The notes under the pieces were generated by a model. It worked only from the letters and a program-made list of their open reading frames with translations, ran no database searches and was not told where the DNA came from. This document shows positions 31,910-40,368 of a stretch of 40,368 nt of DNA, piece after piece (the stretch's first letter is position 1; each line of letters begins with the position of its first letter). This DNA is from Deltaproteobacteria bacterium (GTDB lineage Bacteria > Myxococcota > JACRCW01), in assembly GCA_016218805.1 (NCBI GenBank), contig JACRCW010000083.1, positions 1 through 40,368 of the forward strand, written 5' to 3'. The position numbers and the translations under genes were made by a program.

Positions 31910-33384
31910 TCAACGCCGCCGCCGGAAACCCGCCAGAAACGCAAGGCCGGCGCAAATCGGCAAGATTCCTCCAGACAGAACACCGCTGGCGGCGCACCCG
32001 CAGCCCGCCCATGGTCGCTCGTCGTGAGAATTGTCCGGATACCCCCGCGCGAACGGTTGGGCCTCCATGGGGACCAGGATCGCTCCCTTCCGCGCCGCCC
32101 GCATCGTCGGAGGTAGCCCGGGAATCAGAACGGCATGGACGTGTCACACGGGTGCCAGACGGCGAACGGGTCCAGACCGCGCCCGTTGGGGGTCAAATCG
32201 GCCTGTGTGGTGTGCTTCAGCGTGCGCCGGTTGTTCCAGAGTTCAAAGCCCATGAACGAAGGAAACCGCCAGGCCATCTCAACGTCCGCCGCCTGCCACG
32301 TGCCGCCGTTGATGAACGTGGACAGCGCACCTCTGGGATGTGCCGCGTAGCTGATGGCACCAAGGCGGGTAACCAGGTCATTGGCCCGGGCCACGGACGG
32401 CATGAACGCGCCAAGGCACTCCATCGGCCAGGCGCCCCCTGACGCGGAGGATTCCACGTATCCGCCGCCGAACTCGAGCATATGGATGGTCTTCTCGTCG
32501 GCCGATTTCACGTTGATTTCTTCACCGGTGACGATGACAAACGGCCGGCGCGCAGCCACCCAGGACATCGCATCTTCGGCGTCGCTGGTCATGGCGTGCC
32601 AGGGGTCGTTGAAATCACCCTGCCCGGCGGAGTGGTCACGCACCACACAAGACAGGCCACCGCCGGTGGCTTCACAGTGCGTGAACCGCGCCACGCGCGA
32701 CGACGTCTTCTCGAACCCCGGTGCCGAATAGCAGGGATCATCCAAGTCACAGGAGTGATTCGTGGTGATTGCCCATCCAGCCCCAGGGCTTCGCCGGCGT
32801 TGGCCATGCTCCGGTGCGGCAGGCCAAACTCCGCCCAGTTGTTGGTGTACAGCGTGTGCGAGTGCGCGTCTCCGGCGTACCACGCCCCGAATTGGCCACG
32901 CCCCTGGGGGAGCGGCGCCTCCCCACGTGGACGCGCAGGCGGACGACGTAGTGCGGGTTGCGCTCGCAGCCGTCCGCATGGAGATCCACCGGAAATCCAG
33001 GTCCCTCCCCGTGGCGTCAGCACCCCAGACCCGCCGGGGCGTGATGAGTTCGCCATCAGCCGCCATCCCTTCATTGCCGGTGAAGCGGCGGAGCTCCGCC
33101 ACAAACATGCCCGCGGTCTCCTCCGCTGCCGCCAGGTCCACGCCGCCAAAGTTCCGGGACGCAACGTTGACCCAGTCGTTCTTCAACACCCGGATGCGGG
33201 CGGAGCGGAGGCGCAGCTCGCGGCAGCGGTCGGCATCCGCCGCAATGATGGAGAATGGAATGAGATCCTGTTCGCGCGGGTCCTTCCCGGTGAGGGCGCC
33301 ATGCCACGCCAGTGACGCAAGCCGCGCAGCGCCGCAGCACTCCGGGCCGCGCGCCAGCAACAACTTCAACTGCTGCACGAGCAT
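31910..33384 (-). pseudogene. PHP-domain MYXO-CTERM protein interrupted by four single-base frameshifts
   Basis: Read across frames, this is one protein of about 490 residues. The first frame runs from 33384 and shifts near 32990 to a segment with V-D-L-H-A-D-G. It shifts near 32921 to A-G-D-A-H-S-H-T-L-Y, a PHP-type metal-binding motif, and near 32774 to W-A-I-T-T-N-H-S-C-D-L-D. Further residues (G-E-E-I-N-V, Y-A-A-H-P-R-G) are as in PHP metal-dependent phosphoesterases. A fourth shift near 32129 leads to a tail with C-G-C-A-A-S, a hydrophobic stretch and R-R-R-R, which is a MYXO-CTERM sorting signal. Each shift is repaired by adding one base. No other stop interrupts it, so this may be sequence error rather than decay. 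The start is uncertain. Confidence 0.7.
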
Positions 33385-33436
33385 GGCGGCCGCCCGGGCG
33401 CCGGATGCCTATTCTGCGATCCGAAGGGAGGTTGTC

Positions 33437-33745
33437 ATGAGTTCGCGCATCAGAGGTGCCGTAGGGGTCTTCGCGGCCATCCTGCTGCCGCCGGTCTCAG
33501 CATTCGCGCAGGCATCACCAGACCCGTTTTCCATGGGCGGCCTGGTCGGTGGCGCCATGTGGTCGTCCGTCGCGCTGGCGGGCACACTGTTGTTGGTGGC
33601 CGCCGCCGTCGTGGCGGTGGTGGCGGTGCCGTGGTTGAGGAAAGGCGGTCGCAGCCCGTGGGAGCAACGCCGCGCGCGGCGAATGGACAACACCGTCTGG
33701 ACACCGGAGCAGCGCCTGGCCGCAAGAGCCCGCGCGAAGCCGTGA
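33437..33745 (+). CDS. small exported membrane protein
   Basis: The 102-residue product has GGGAGG 5-6 nt before the ATG. A signal peptide (cleavage likely after A-F-A) is followed by a Gly-rich stretch, one membrane segment at about residues 47-68, and a basic cytoplasmic tail. No family is recognised. It is divergent from the PHP gene (52 nt between). The 109 nt after it (33746-33854) hold no gene that I can support. Confidence 0.65.
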   Translation: MSSRIRGAVGVFAAILLPPVSAFAQASPDPFSMGGLVGGAMWSSVALAGTLLLVAAAVVAVVAVPWLRKGGRSPWEQRRARRMDNTVWTPEQRLAARARAKP

Positions 33746-33854
33746 CGTCAGGGCGGACTTATCCGGTGCGGCCCAATCCGCCCGCACCGTGAGCCGGGCG
33801 ACCGTTCGCCCGCGAGTGACGCGCTTGTGATCCGGCTGGATAGAAGACGGCTCG

Positions 33855-34247
33855 TCAGACGCCGTGTGCTCGCTGCGGAAGGCCGTCGGTGATGTCGTAG
33901 TAGTCGCCCTTGTCGGCAGCGTGGACGTGGATGCACGTCCGCGTGCCGGTAGGTCCGTCAAAGGCCCCCATGGCAATCCCTATCCAGTCCTTGTCCACGT
34001 GGTCCCAGAACAGCGATGAGCCGCACGTGGCACAGAACCCGCGGCGCACCCGCTCCGTGAAGAACCAGGACACGTGTTCGGCGCCCCGCACGGTGACCGC
34101 GGTCCGGGGCACGTCTGTGGAAACAAAGTAATGGCCGGAGAATTTCCGGCATTCGCGGCAGTGGCAGGCATCGGGCGGGGCAAGCTCACCCGTGACCGCC
34201 AACGTCACCTTGCCGCACAAGCAGGACCCTTGGAGCGTCGCGTTCAT
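33855..34247 (-). CDS. GFA-family protein (Gfa/Mss4-like zinc fold)
   Basis: The 130-residue protein starts M-N-A-T-L-Q-G-S-C-L-C-G and has the Gfa Cys pattern: C9 and C11, C28-H-C30-x-x-C33 and C72-x-x-C75, with C-R-K-F-S-G and C-G-S-S-L-F-W motifs. The family includes proteins once described as glutathione-dependent formaldehyde-activating enzymes, but most members are uncharacterised. ATG 34247 has GGGAG about 9 nt before it; the longer frame upstream is not supported. Between it and the gene at 34412 lie 164 nt with no clear feature. Confidence 0.85.
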   Translation of the reverse strand: MNATLQGSCLCGKVTLAVTGELAPPDACHCRECRKFSGHYFVSTDVPRTAVTVRGAEHVSWFFTERVRRGFCATCGSSLFWDHVDKDWIGIAMGAFDGPTGTRTCIHVHAADKGDYYDITDGLPQRAHGV

Positions 34248-34411
34248 GCTCGTTCTCTCCCTCCGCGTTGTCCCAGCCCAACAACTCGACGTTGAAGCAC
34301 TGCGTGAGTGACGTGAAAGTAATACGCGGGTTCCTTGTTCACCAGCCAGCTGCAGGCCTCGCCATGAAGTCGTCGTTTGCGCCACGCCGACCGCGCCGGC
34401 GGCCGACCCGC

Positions 34412-35386
34412 TCACTTCCCCGACGCCATGACCTCGGCTGCCAGGTCCGCTGCGGCGTTGAACGTGTGCGCCTCACAGGAGTCGGACTGCAGTGTTTCCG
34501 TACATGCGTAGCGCATGGCCTTCTTCCGCGATGCGACAAGACCCGTGCGGAACGCGAACCGATCCACGCGGATGTCCGCCGTTGCCGCCGTGGCACCGCC
34601 AGGCAGGCCCATCCTGAGGTCCACCACCACGACGAGAAGCTCAAGCGCCGTGGAGGAGCGCAGCAGCTCGCGCGCCACGTTCTCGTCCAGAGACCCGTCG
34701 TGCTTCAGCAGGCGCTCCGTGATGGAATCGCCCGGTGGCTTCGGCGGCCCAAGGCCGCGGCGCCCGAGCGCCTTTGTGGTGCGCTGCAGCAGCACATCCG
34801 CATACGGGTCCAAGCGGGTGGGTTTTGTCAGCCGGCCCACCTGCCACGCCTGCCCGGCGCCGTCCCGCACCAGCGATGCGACCACCACGCCCTGCGCGCG
34901 AGCCGGTGGCTCCGCCGACAGAAACGCGGAACTGCGGGTAATGCTCCCCGCGACCTTCCGGTACACGGCGGCGAGACCTGCGCCGGGGTCGCTCACCGGC
35001 CGCTGGATGGTCTCTGATGCGAGGACCTTCTGCGTCCCCAACTCCACCAGTTGGATGGTGATGTACGCGGTATCGCCCACGCTCATCGCTTCGGTCTGGA
35101 GCAGCAGTGACACCCCCGCCTGCTTCGCCACGTCGGCGTCACAACTGGTGTCGCGGCAGGCCGCGTCCTGCCCCATCGCGGTGGAGAAGACGCCGAGCTC
35201 CTCAGGCGCCACCACCTTCATGCGGCTTCCCGAGACGGCGGACCGCGCGGCGGCCACCGCAGCGTCGTCAAGCTGGCCGCGCGCAGCCTGGGGCATGGTG
35301 CCGCGCGCGGGCGCCACGGCAACCGCGGACTCCTGCGGCGCAGCAATGAGCAATGAAAGCAGCGAAATGAGCATGGCGGCGAACAT
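34412..35386 (-). CDS. exported protein of unknown function
   Basis: The start is in M-F-A-A-M-L-I-S-L-L-S-L-L, a signal peptide; ATG 35386 or 35374 are both possible. The mature protein of about 300 residues has one Cys pair (C-R-D-T-S-C), a region with alternating beta strands that includes S-V-G-D-T-A-Y-I-T-I-Q-L-V-E-L-G, and a second Cys pair near the end. The early part resembles myxobacterial proteins that evaluate a cellular component through CsgG-like or TolB-like folds, but I cannot name a family. It lies 83 nt downstream of the HEXXH lipoprotein on the same strand and may share its transcript. Confidence 0.65.
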   Translation of the reverse strand: MFAAMLISLLSLLIAAPQESAVAVAPARGTMPQAARGQLDDAAVAAARSAVSGSRMKVVAPEELGVFSTAMGQDAACRDTSCDADVAKQAGVSLLLQTEAMSVGDTAYITIQLVELGTQKVLASETIQRPVSDPGAGLAAVYRKVAGSITRSSAFLSAEPPARAQGVVVASLVRDGAGQAWQVGRLTKPTRLDPYADVLLQRTTKALGRRGLGPPKPPGDSITERLLKHDGSLDENVARELLRSSTALELLVVVVDLRMGLPGGATAATADIRVDRFAFRTGLVASRKKAMRYACTETLQSDSCEAHTFNAAADLAAEVMASGK

Positions 35387-35469
35387 CGCAGCGGCTGCCG
35401 GCGATGGCAACCTGGGCGACACGCGCCCATGGGCCCCGTTGCGTGTTGCCACACCCGCGCGTCTGCCGT

Positions 35470-36438
35470 TCACCGCCGACGGACGCACTCCAACAGCAAT
35501 TCGCCGAGATCACGCCCGCGCAGCTGCTCCCGCCACGGGCAGCCGGTGGCTTCCAGCAGCCGGGCAAGACCATGCCCGGTGGCGTAGTAGAACTCGCCGT
35601 CCGTCACGCCCAGCCAACGGTCCATGCGCGCCGCCGCGGGTTCCGGCTGCCAGTGCGGAATCAGGTCCGCCAGAATCCCGGCATGGTCGTCCAGCGTTTC
35701 CTCAACCAGGCGGGCGGTGCCTTCCATGCGCTCCAGGGCACGCTCCGCGTCCCGCGCACCGTGGAGGCGGGCCGCACGCAACGCCACCAGCGGTTCCACG
35801 TCCGCGACTTCCAGCGCATGGCCGTCGGCCAACCGCTGCAACAGCGCCTTCACCCGCGCACGCTCGGCGTCGACGCTGCTGCGGAGTGCACCGCTGTTGT
35901 AGGCGTCCATCAGGGACCGCCGCGCCGCCTGCGTAGCCGCAAGCAGGTCCTCCTCCCAGCGGGGATCCTGCATCTGAAATGCGTGGAAATACTCATGCGT
36001 GAAGATGGCGGCCCACACCACGCGGGGGAACGGCGCCAGCCCTGGCTCCACAATGGTGAACGTGATGGACCCGTTGATGCGGTCGGCGGACGCAAAGAAC
36101 CGTGGGGAAAGGAAGGATTCGCGGGTGCCATCTGGACGGGTCAGGGACGGCGCACGGAACATGGGACCCAGCGATGACGGAAACGCGTGCGGCGCATACC
36201 CGGGCGGCGGCGCGTCGGCGCGGAATTGCCACTGCTCGTGGCGCCCCACGACGACAAACGGCACCTTTCCAGGCACCCAATCTGGCCAGGCTACGCGCGC
36301 GACGCGCGCAGCAACGCGCAGCCCGAGCTCCGCGTCCGCCAGTACGCCCGCCGACGGGCGGGGCGGAGTGGACCGCGCGCCGCAACCGGTGACCAGCAGC
36401 ATGACGAACCAGGGAACCAGGCGCTTCCGGTCATGCAT
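35470..36438 (-). CDS. lipoprotein with HEXXH metallopeptidase motif
   Basis: The 322-residue product begins M-H-D-R-K-R-L-V-P-W and has lipobox L-V-T-G-C (Cys19). At residues 148-152 is H-E-Y-F-H, a zinc-binding HEXXH, within F-T-H-E-Y-F-H-A-F-Q-M. A later E-G-T-A-R-L-V-E-E could supply the third ligand of a gluzincin. The family is not recognised. An envelope-located, lipid-anchored peptidase is inferred. It starts at ATG 36438; only a weak ribosome-binding site is present. Confidence 0.72.
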   Translation of the reverse strand: MHDRKRLVPWFVMLLVTGCGARSTPPRPSAGVLADAELGLRVAARVARVAWPDWVPGKVPFVVVGRHEQWQFRADAPPPGYAPHAFPSSLGPMFRAPSLTRPDGTRESFLSPRFFASADRINGSITFTIVEPGLAPFPRVVWAAIFTHEYFHAFQMQDPRWEEDLLAATQAARRSLMDAYNSGALRSSVDAERARVKALLQRLADGHALEVADVEPLVALRAARLHGARDAERALERMEGTARLVEETLDDHAGILADLIPHWQPEPAAARMDRWLGVTDGEFYYATGHGLARLLEATGCPWREQLRGRDLGELLLECVRRR

Positions 36439-36495
36439 CGTTGTTCACCTCGAGCACGGAGGATGGCGCGAATGGAAAGGGCGTGCGACGCAGAG

Positions 36496-36920
36496 TCATA
36501 TGACCGCGCGGCGGCGGAACACCAGCACCGCGGGATCAACCTCCAGCGGCGGCACCAGCGCGGCATCGTCAGTCCGCTGGATATCCGGGAATTCGTAGGC
36601 ATCCCGTCACCCGCGGCAAGCCGGAACAGCGTGGTGTCGACGACATACAGCTCGACACCGGCAGAGCGGAACGCGCGGCGCTGCGGTCACCAGCGTTCCT
36701 CCACGCCCTTCCACGTTGCGGCGGAAATCCGGCAGACATGCCAATTGACCACGCTGCACCTTGAGCGCGGCGAGGAAACGCGGCCTTGCACCGGTGCGCA
36801 GACTGCAGAACTGCGGTGAATGCGCACAAACCTCAGCTTCACCGGGTGGAAGGAGCCGTTCTGCACGGCGGACAGCCGCGGCTGCGGGCACGTGATTTGC
36901 TTCAGGTGCGGGTGTCCAGA
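36496..36920 (-). pseudogene. frameshifted gene remnant
   Basis: Protein-like segments follow one another in different frames. They include H-L-K-Q-I-T-C-P-Q-P and P-V-K-L-R-F-V-R-I-H, then R-F-L-A-A-L-K-V-Q-R-G, then G-V-E-L-Y-V-V-D-T-T-L-F-R-L, then Y-E-F-P-D-I-Q and L-E-V-D-P-A-V-L-V-F-R-R-R, ending at a TGA at 36496. At least three frame changes are needed. The upstream limit is uncertain. No family is recognised. Confidence 0.4.
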
Positions 36921-36983
36921 TGTCAGCGAGTCGTCGGGCCTGGGCTGGGCGACTCGCGGACACAACGTCCCGGGGGGGACATC

Positions 36984-37862
36984 ATGAAGACCGCGCCGAC
37001 GAGGACAGCATCGTCTTTGCTCGTGACTGCGTTGTTCCTGATTGCCCGAATGCCCGCGGCGGCATCGTCCGCACTGGACGCTGCGGTGGCTTCCCGGCCG
37101 GCGCGGAATGCGCACGCTGCAACGGTTCCCCTGGCGGCGACGCTGCGGCACACGAGCACCGAGCGGGCTGCGCAACGTGCCGTGATGACAGCGGTGACGG
37201 ACTCCGGCCACCGCGGGACGGCGGCGCAACGCCTGGGCGCGACCATCATGCGGGCAGCTCACGCCAACGGTCTGGACCCGCTGCTGCTGGTGGCCATCAT
37301 CCAGGTGGAGAGCGAGTTTGACGTCATGGCGCTCAGCAAGCGGGGCGCCAGGGGCCTGATGCAGATCATGCCCGCCACGGGAAAGTGGCTGGCCGACCGG
37401 CTGGGCCAACCACTGCCGTCGACGGACGAGTTGTATGACGTTGACCTCAACGTGCTCCTCGCGACCCGGTATCTCGCAGAACTGCGGAGTCAATTCGGGT
37501 CCATGGAGCATGCGTTGCTGGCGTACAACGCGGGCCCCACCGCAGCCCGGGCGATTCTCTCGGATCCGGACCGGCGCGCCCGCTGGCTGAAGGGTTATCC
37601 CGCAAAAGTCCAGCGGTGTTTCAAGGCGCTGCAGGCGTCCCAGGCGTCCGAGATTGAGACGCCGCCAGGGGCGACGGACACGACGGCCACGGCGACACGT
37701 TGCGAAGCCGCAGAGTGTGCGCGTACGGCGGGCAGTCAATCTGAACGAGCCCTCCGGAACCTGGTGCGGAGACAGGGCCTCCGCTGGGCAGTGAATTCCG
37801 CCGTTTTCCCCGGGCCCCATCCGCGCCGCCGGTTTGCCTGGCCCGGCACTCCATCAGGGTGA
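36984..37862 (+). CDS. lytic murein transglycosylase (SLT family)
   Basis: The 292-residue protein has a signal peptide ending A-A-A-S-S and an SLT domain. The catalytic Glu109 is in I-I-Q-V-E-S-E-F-D. G-A-R-G-L-M-Q-I-M-P-A-T-G (about 121-133) and L-L-A-Y-N-A-G-P (about 180) are the classic Slt/MltE-like motifs. It cleaves the glycan strand of peptidoglycan in the periplasm. The C-terminal ~75 residues are low complexity. ATG at 36984 is preceded by a G-rich ribosome-binding site. The region upstream to 36439 contains only the frameshifted remnant on the other strand. Confidence 0.88.
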   Translation: MKTAPTRTASSLLVTALFLIARMPAAASSALDAAVASRPARNAHAATVPLAATLRHTSTERAAQRAVMTAVTDSGHRGTAAQRLGATIMRAAHANGLDPLLLVAIIQVESEFDVMALSKRGARGLMQIMPATGKWLADRLGQPLPSTDELYDVDLNVLLATRYLAELRSQFGSMEHALLAYNAGPTAARAILSDPDRRARWLKGYPAKVQRCFKALQASQASEIETPPGATDTTATATRCEAAECARTAGSQSERALRNLVRRQGLRWAVNSAVFPGPHPRRRFAWPGTPSG

Positions 37863-37943
37863 TGGTTGACTGCGGACGCCGGCTGAGGACGCGCGAGTAG
37901 GCAGGAACGTCCATGCGCAGGGGATGCGGAACGCCGGATGACC

Positions 37944-40205
37944 TCATCGCAAGCCGGACGCGTCGTCGCCGATGGTCGGGTCCAACGAAAGCGCGCGGTC
38001 CAGGGCTTCCCGGGCGGCGGCGTCTTCCTTGCGGCCTCGCAGCGCGCGCCCGTGATTGAGCCACACGACCGCAAGGTCCGAACGCAGCAGAACCGCCGCG
38101 GAGCACGCGTTCGTGGCCGCCTCGTCGTCGCCGCGCTCGTGCTCAAGGACGCATAGATTGTTCCAGCTCTGCACCAGGTCCGGCCGCGATGTGACCGCGC
38201 GACGCAAGGCGGCGCGCGCTTCTTCAACTCGTGGCGGCACCGACTGAAGGAAAATGTCCGCAAGGTCCTGCTGGACGAGCCCGTCGTCAGGCTCCAGGTC
38301 TGTCGCCCGCCTGAGCACCCACGCCGCCAACCGGACCTTTCCGCCAGCCACGTATGCCCGCGCCAGCACACGCATCGCTTCCACGTTGGTCTCGTCCAGC
38401 GACAGCCCCGCACGCGCGCGCTTCTCCGCGGTCGCACCGTCGCGCAGCGCCAACGCCAGGTGGCCCGCGGCGGCGTGGGCGTACGCGTCCGTCATTCCCG
38501 CTTGTTCTACTGCCTCCACCGCGTCGGCAAGCGCGTGCGTGCGCACGTCAAGCAGAACCAGGTTGACCAGCGCGCGGCCGCAACCGGGGTCCTCCGCAAG
38601 CGCTCTACGGTACTCCCGGCGGCCCTTCGCCGGGCCGTCGGCGTGCTCCGCCTTGACGGCGACCGCCAGGTTGGCAAGACACGACGTGACTTGGACCTCC
38701 GGTTCAAGAATCCCCTGGCGGCGTGCAAGCCCCCCCGCCATTGCTTCGTTGAACTTCCGCAGCGCCCCGTCGCACGGCGGTGCCGACGGCTGGACCGGCT
38801 TCTCGGGTGTCACCACATGAGGTGCCGCAAGCCCCGCGTGCATGTCGTCGAGAAATGGCGAGCGGTTGTTTCGCGCTGGTGCCGGCGCCCGCTGCCCTGA
38901 TTTCAGCGCGCTCAACCTTTCGACGGCCAGCCGGACGTATTCGGCGTGCACCGGATCCCCTCGGAAGCGGGCAATGAAGCGTTTGAGGGTGTCCGCAAGG
39001 CGCCGCTTTTCGCCGAGTTTCTCCAGCGGCGCCACGGCGCGGAACCCGACGGACGCAGCATCCGGGCGCTCCGGATACGACGTGGAGTACCTCTCGTACG
39101 CCTGCGCGGCAGGAAGATGTTGAAGCGTTGCCTCCAGGATTTCCGCCATGTTGATCATCGCGGCAGCGCGGTTCTCACTCTTGGGGTACTGCCTGATGAA
39201 AGCGGCGTACGCGTCAATGGCCCGCTCGAATTCGAACGCCGCCCGGAGCGATTCTGCGGCTCTCCATTGCGCCGGTTCCCTGAGTTCGCTCTTGGGATAC
39301 CTCTCCACCATCCGTGCATAGACCGACGCGGCCAACGCGACGTTGCCAGCCTTGGAGTACAGGAACGCCGCCTGGAAGAGTGCCTTGTCCGCAAACGGGT
39401 GCTCCGGCGACCTGTCAACGACTCGGATGTACTCGCGGGCGGCGCCACGCAGCCAGGCGTGAGCTTCCACCTTCTCGCCGATGCTGATCAGTTCTTCTCC
39501 TTTGTCCGTTCGCCACTTGGCCGGCTGAAAGACGGCGCCGTGCCGCTCGTTTTCTCCATGGCCGACACCCAGGACCTCCACGTTGCGTGCGAACTTCGCA
39601 GCGTCGTCGCAGTCGCGTTGGCCAACCAGGATCAGCATCACGTGGTGGGCGCAAACGACAGCCGCATCCGATTGGGGCGCATTCTCCACGACATTGAGCA
39701 GCCTTGGCAGTGCCTCGTTGAAGTGCCCGTGCCGTACGAGGACCTCCGCCGCTGCTGTCTTCACCGCTGGCACCCTCTCATCAGCCGGCGCTGCTTCCAC
39801 AAAGCGGTCACACGCTCGGATGAGTTCCTGCTGGAGGGGCGGGACGGCGACGGTGGCCGGCAGTATGGCGTCGGCCTCAAGCCGCGGAAGTGCGACCGGC
39901 GGCTTGCGCTGCGCCTCGGCCTCGATGAGTTTGGACAGCGCAAAGAAGACTCCGGCCGCGGCTTCCTCGCGGTACTGCGTCGTTGTCTTGGAATCCCGAA
40001 TCTGAGCGTATTCGTCGGCCGCCCTCCGGAATTGTTGCGAGCAGTACAACGCGTCGGCGAGATACCAGCGCACTTCCAGCGCGTTCGGGTCGTCGGGGCG
40101 GCGCGCCAGGTACTCGGTGTACGCCGTGGCCGCCTTCTCGTATTCCGGCAATGCCAGCGGGTACTCATCGTGGGACACGCGTCGCTGTGCCTCCTGGTGG
40201 TGCAA
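37944..40205 (-). CDS. large TPR-repeat protein
   Basis: The frame from 40205 gives 753 residues of tandem TPR-like helix pairs, for example A-L-P-E-Y-E-K-A-A-T-A-Y and A-A-S-V-Y-A-R-M-V-E-R-Y-P-K-S, with a Pro-rich break near residue 450 and further TPRs to the end. TPR arrays scaffold protein complexes; a role in envelope or motility assembly is possible in this group but not shown. The start is uncertain: TTG 40205 and GTG 40178 (with AGGAGG 11 nt upstream) exist, but upstream sequence continues the protein after a frame change at the G5 run 40223-40227. The gene therefore probably begins outside the window. Confidence 0.78.
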   Translation of the reverse strand: MHHQEAQRRVSHDEYPLALPEYEKAATAYTEYLARRPDDPNALEVRWYLADALYCSQQFRRAADEYAQIRDSKTTTQYREEAAAGVFFALSKLIEAEAQRKPPVALPRLEADAILPATVAVPPLQQELIRACDRFVEAAPADERVPAVKTAAAEVLVRHGHFNEALPRLLNVVENAPQSDAAVVCAHHVMLILVGQRDCDDAAKFARNVEVLGVGHGENERHGAVFQPAKWRTDKGEELISIGEKVEAHAWLRGAAREYIRVVDRSPEHPFADKALFQAAFLYSKAGNVALAASVYARMVERYPKSELREPAQWRAAESLRAAFEFERAIDAYAAFIRQYPKSENRAAAMINMAEILEATLQHLPAAQAYERYSTSYPERPDAASVGFRAVAPLEKLGEKRRLADTLKRFIARFRGDPVHAEYVRLAVERLSALKSGQRAPAPARNNRSPFLDDMHAGLAAPHVVTPEKPVQPSAPPCDGALRKFNEAMAGGLARRQGILEPEVQVTSCLANLAVAVKAEHADGPAKGRREYRRALAEDPGCGRALVNLVLLDVRTHALADAVEAVEQAGMTDAYAHAAAGHLALALRDGATAEKRARAGLSLDETNVEAMRVLARAYVAGGKVRLAAWVLRRATDLEPDDGLVQQDLADIFLQSVPPRVEEARAALRRAVTSRPDLVQSWNNLCVLEHERGDDEAATNACSAAVLLRSDLAVVWLNHGRALRGRKEDAAAREALDRALSLDPTIGDDASGLR

Positions 40206-40368
40206 GATCGCAGCAACGTAGAGGGGGTGTTGACGGGGGCGTGAGAGCGCGGAAATCCGGTGAAGAACGGATGTTCGCCCTCATGTGAGGTGGGCGGCGC
40301 GGCGGCGTTTTCCTCCCCACCCGGGAACAGGAAGAGACGGTCGGCGGGGCGTCCCGGTATGGGTCCCG
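40206..40368 (-). other. likely 5' part of the TPR gene in another frame
   Basis: From the window edge to about 40228 one frame is open and protein-like (F-P-G-G-E-E-N, F-F-T-G-F-P-R-S-H). Beyond the G5 run, the next frame continues L-Y-V-A-A-I-L-H-H-Q-E-A-Q-R into the TPR gene. One added base joins them. Confidence 0.5.

Noticed and set aside
34244..34411. Protein-like in-frame stretch after the stop of the exported protein, ending at the GFA start
   Set aside because: It lacks a start codon and follows a stop in the same frame; there is too little to call a gene, though a read error cannot be excluded.
36687..37820. 377-codon minus-strand frame
   Set aside because: Mostly antisense to the lytic transglycosylase, which has clear catalytic motifs; only its last part overlaps the gene remnant.

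Overview
This is a GC-rich, gene-dense chromosomal window, most likely from a myxobacterium-like member of the Myxococcota. The evidence is indirect but consistent: many Cys-rich outer-membrane lipoproteins, two PilZ domains of the Myxococcus paralogous type, a MYXO-CTERM tail on a PHP-domain protein, and very high G/C at third codon positions. No rRNA gene is present. One tRNA gene, tRNA-Pro(CGG), is found.

Layout. 1-6.5 kb: a Cys-rich repeat lipoprotein that runs off the left edge, small hypotheticals, a DUF1801 protein, a LuxR-type regulator and a duplicated-domain lipoprotein. 6.5-11 kb: a leftward run of two lipoproteins, a degenerate metallophosphoesterase-like protein, nadD and a uridine kinase. 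11-18.3 kb: a putative outer-membrane protein, a Cys-rich/propeller-like lipoprotein coupled to a double-PilZ protein, a three-repeat helical protein overlapping a tiny LptM-like lipoprotein, and a methyltransferase. 18.3-19.8 kb: tRNA-Pro with the relic of an integrated element (integrase C-terminus, frameshifted excisionase) around an intact ParE-type toxin-antitoxin pair. 19.9-23.2 kb: two divergent polytopic glycosyltransferases (GT22 and GT83 types). 23.2-25.8 kb: two small envelope proteins, then a zinc-macrodomain/SirTM sirtuin operon with a divergent AraC regulator. 26.9-30.1 kb: oxyR divergent from ahpC-ahpF. 30.1-31.9 kb: arsR-hgcA-hgcB. 31.9-40.4 kb: a frameshifted PHP protein, a GFA-family protein, an HEXXH lipoprotein, a lytic transglycosylase and a large TPR protein.

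The most important locus is arsR-hgcA-hgcB. HgcA carries the cap-helix motif NVWCAAGK followed by five membrane segments. HgcB is a two-cluster ferredoxin with a terminal Cys pair. Together these are the diagnostic genes of microbial mercury methylation. An ArsR repressor with an unusual Cys cluster precedes them, and a long palindrome overlaps its predicted -10 box. The operon lies directly downstream of a complete OxyR/AhpCF peroxide-defence locus, which is unexpected for a trait mostly known from strict anaerobes.

The second notable system is the macrodomain-sirtuin pair, which carries the zinc ligands and the His-to-Gln change typical of SirTM-type protein ADP-ribosylation.

Several genes are broken only by frameshifts that one added base each would repair, often at short homopolymers (3.85, 19.65, 32.1-33.0, 36.6 and 40.2 kb). 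These may be assembly errors rather than true decay. Start codons were chosen by ribosome-binding site, signal peptide and family fit; uncertain ones are flagged.
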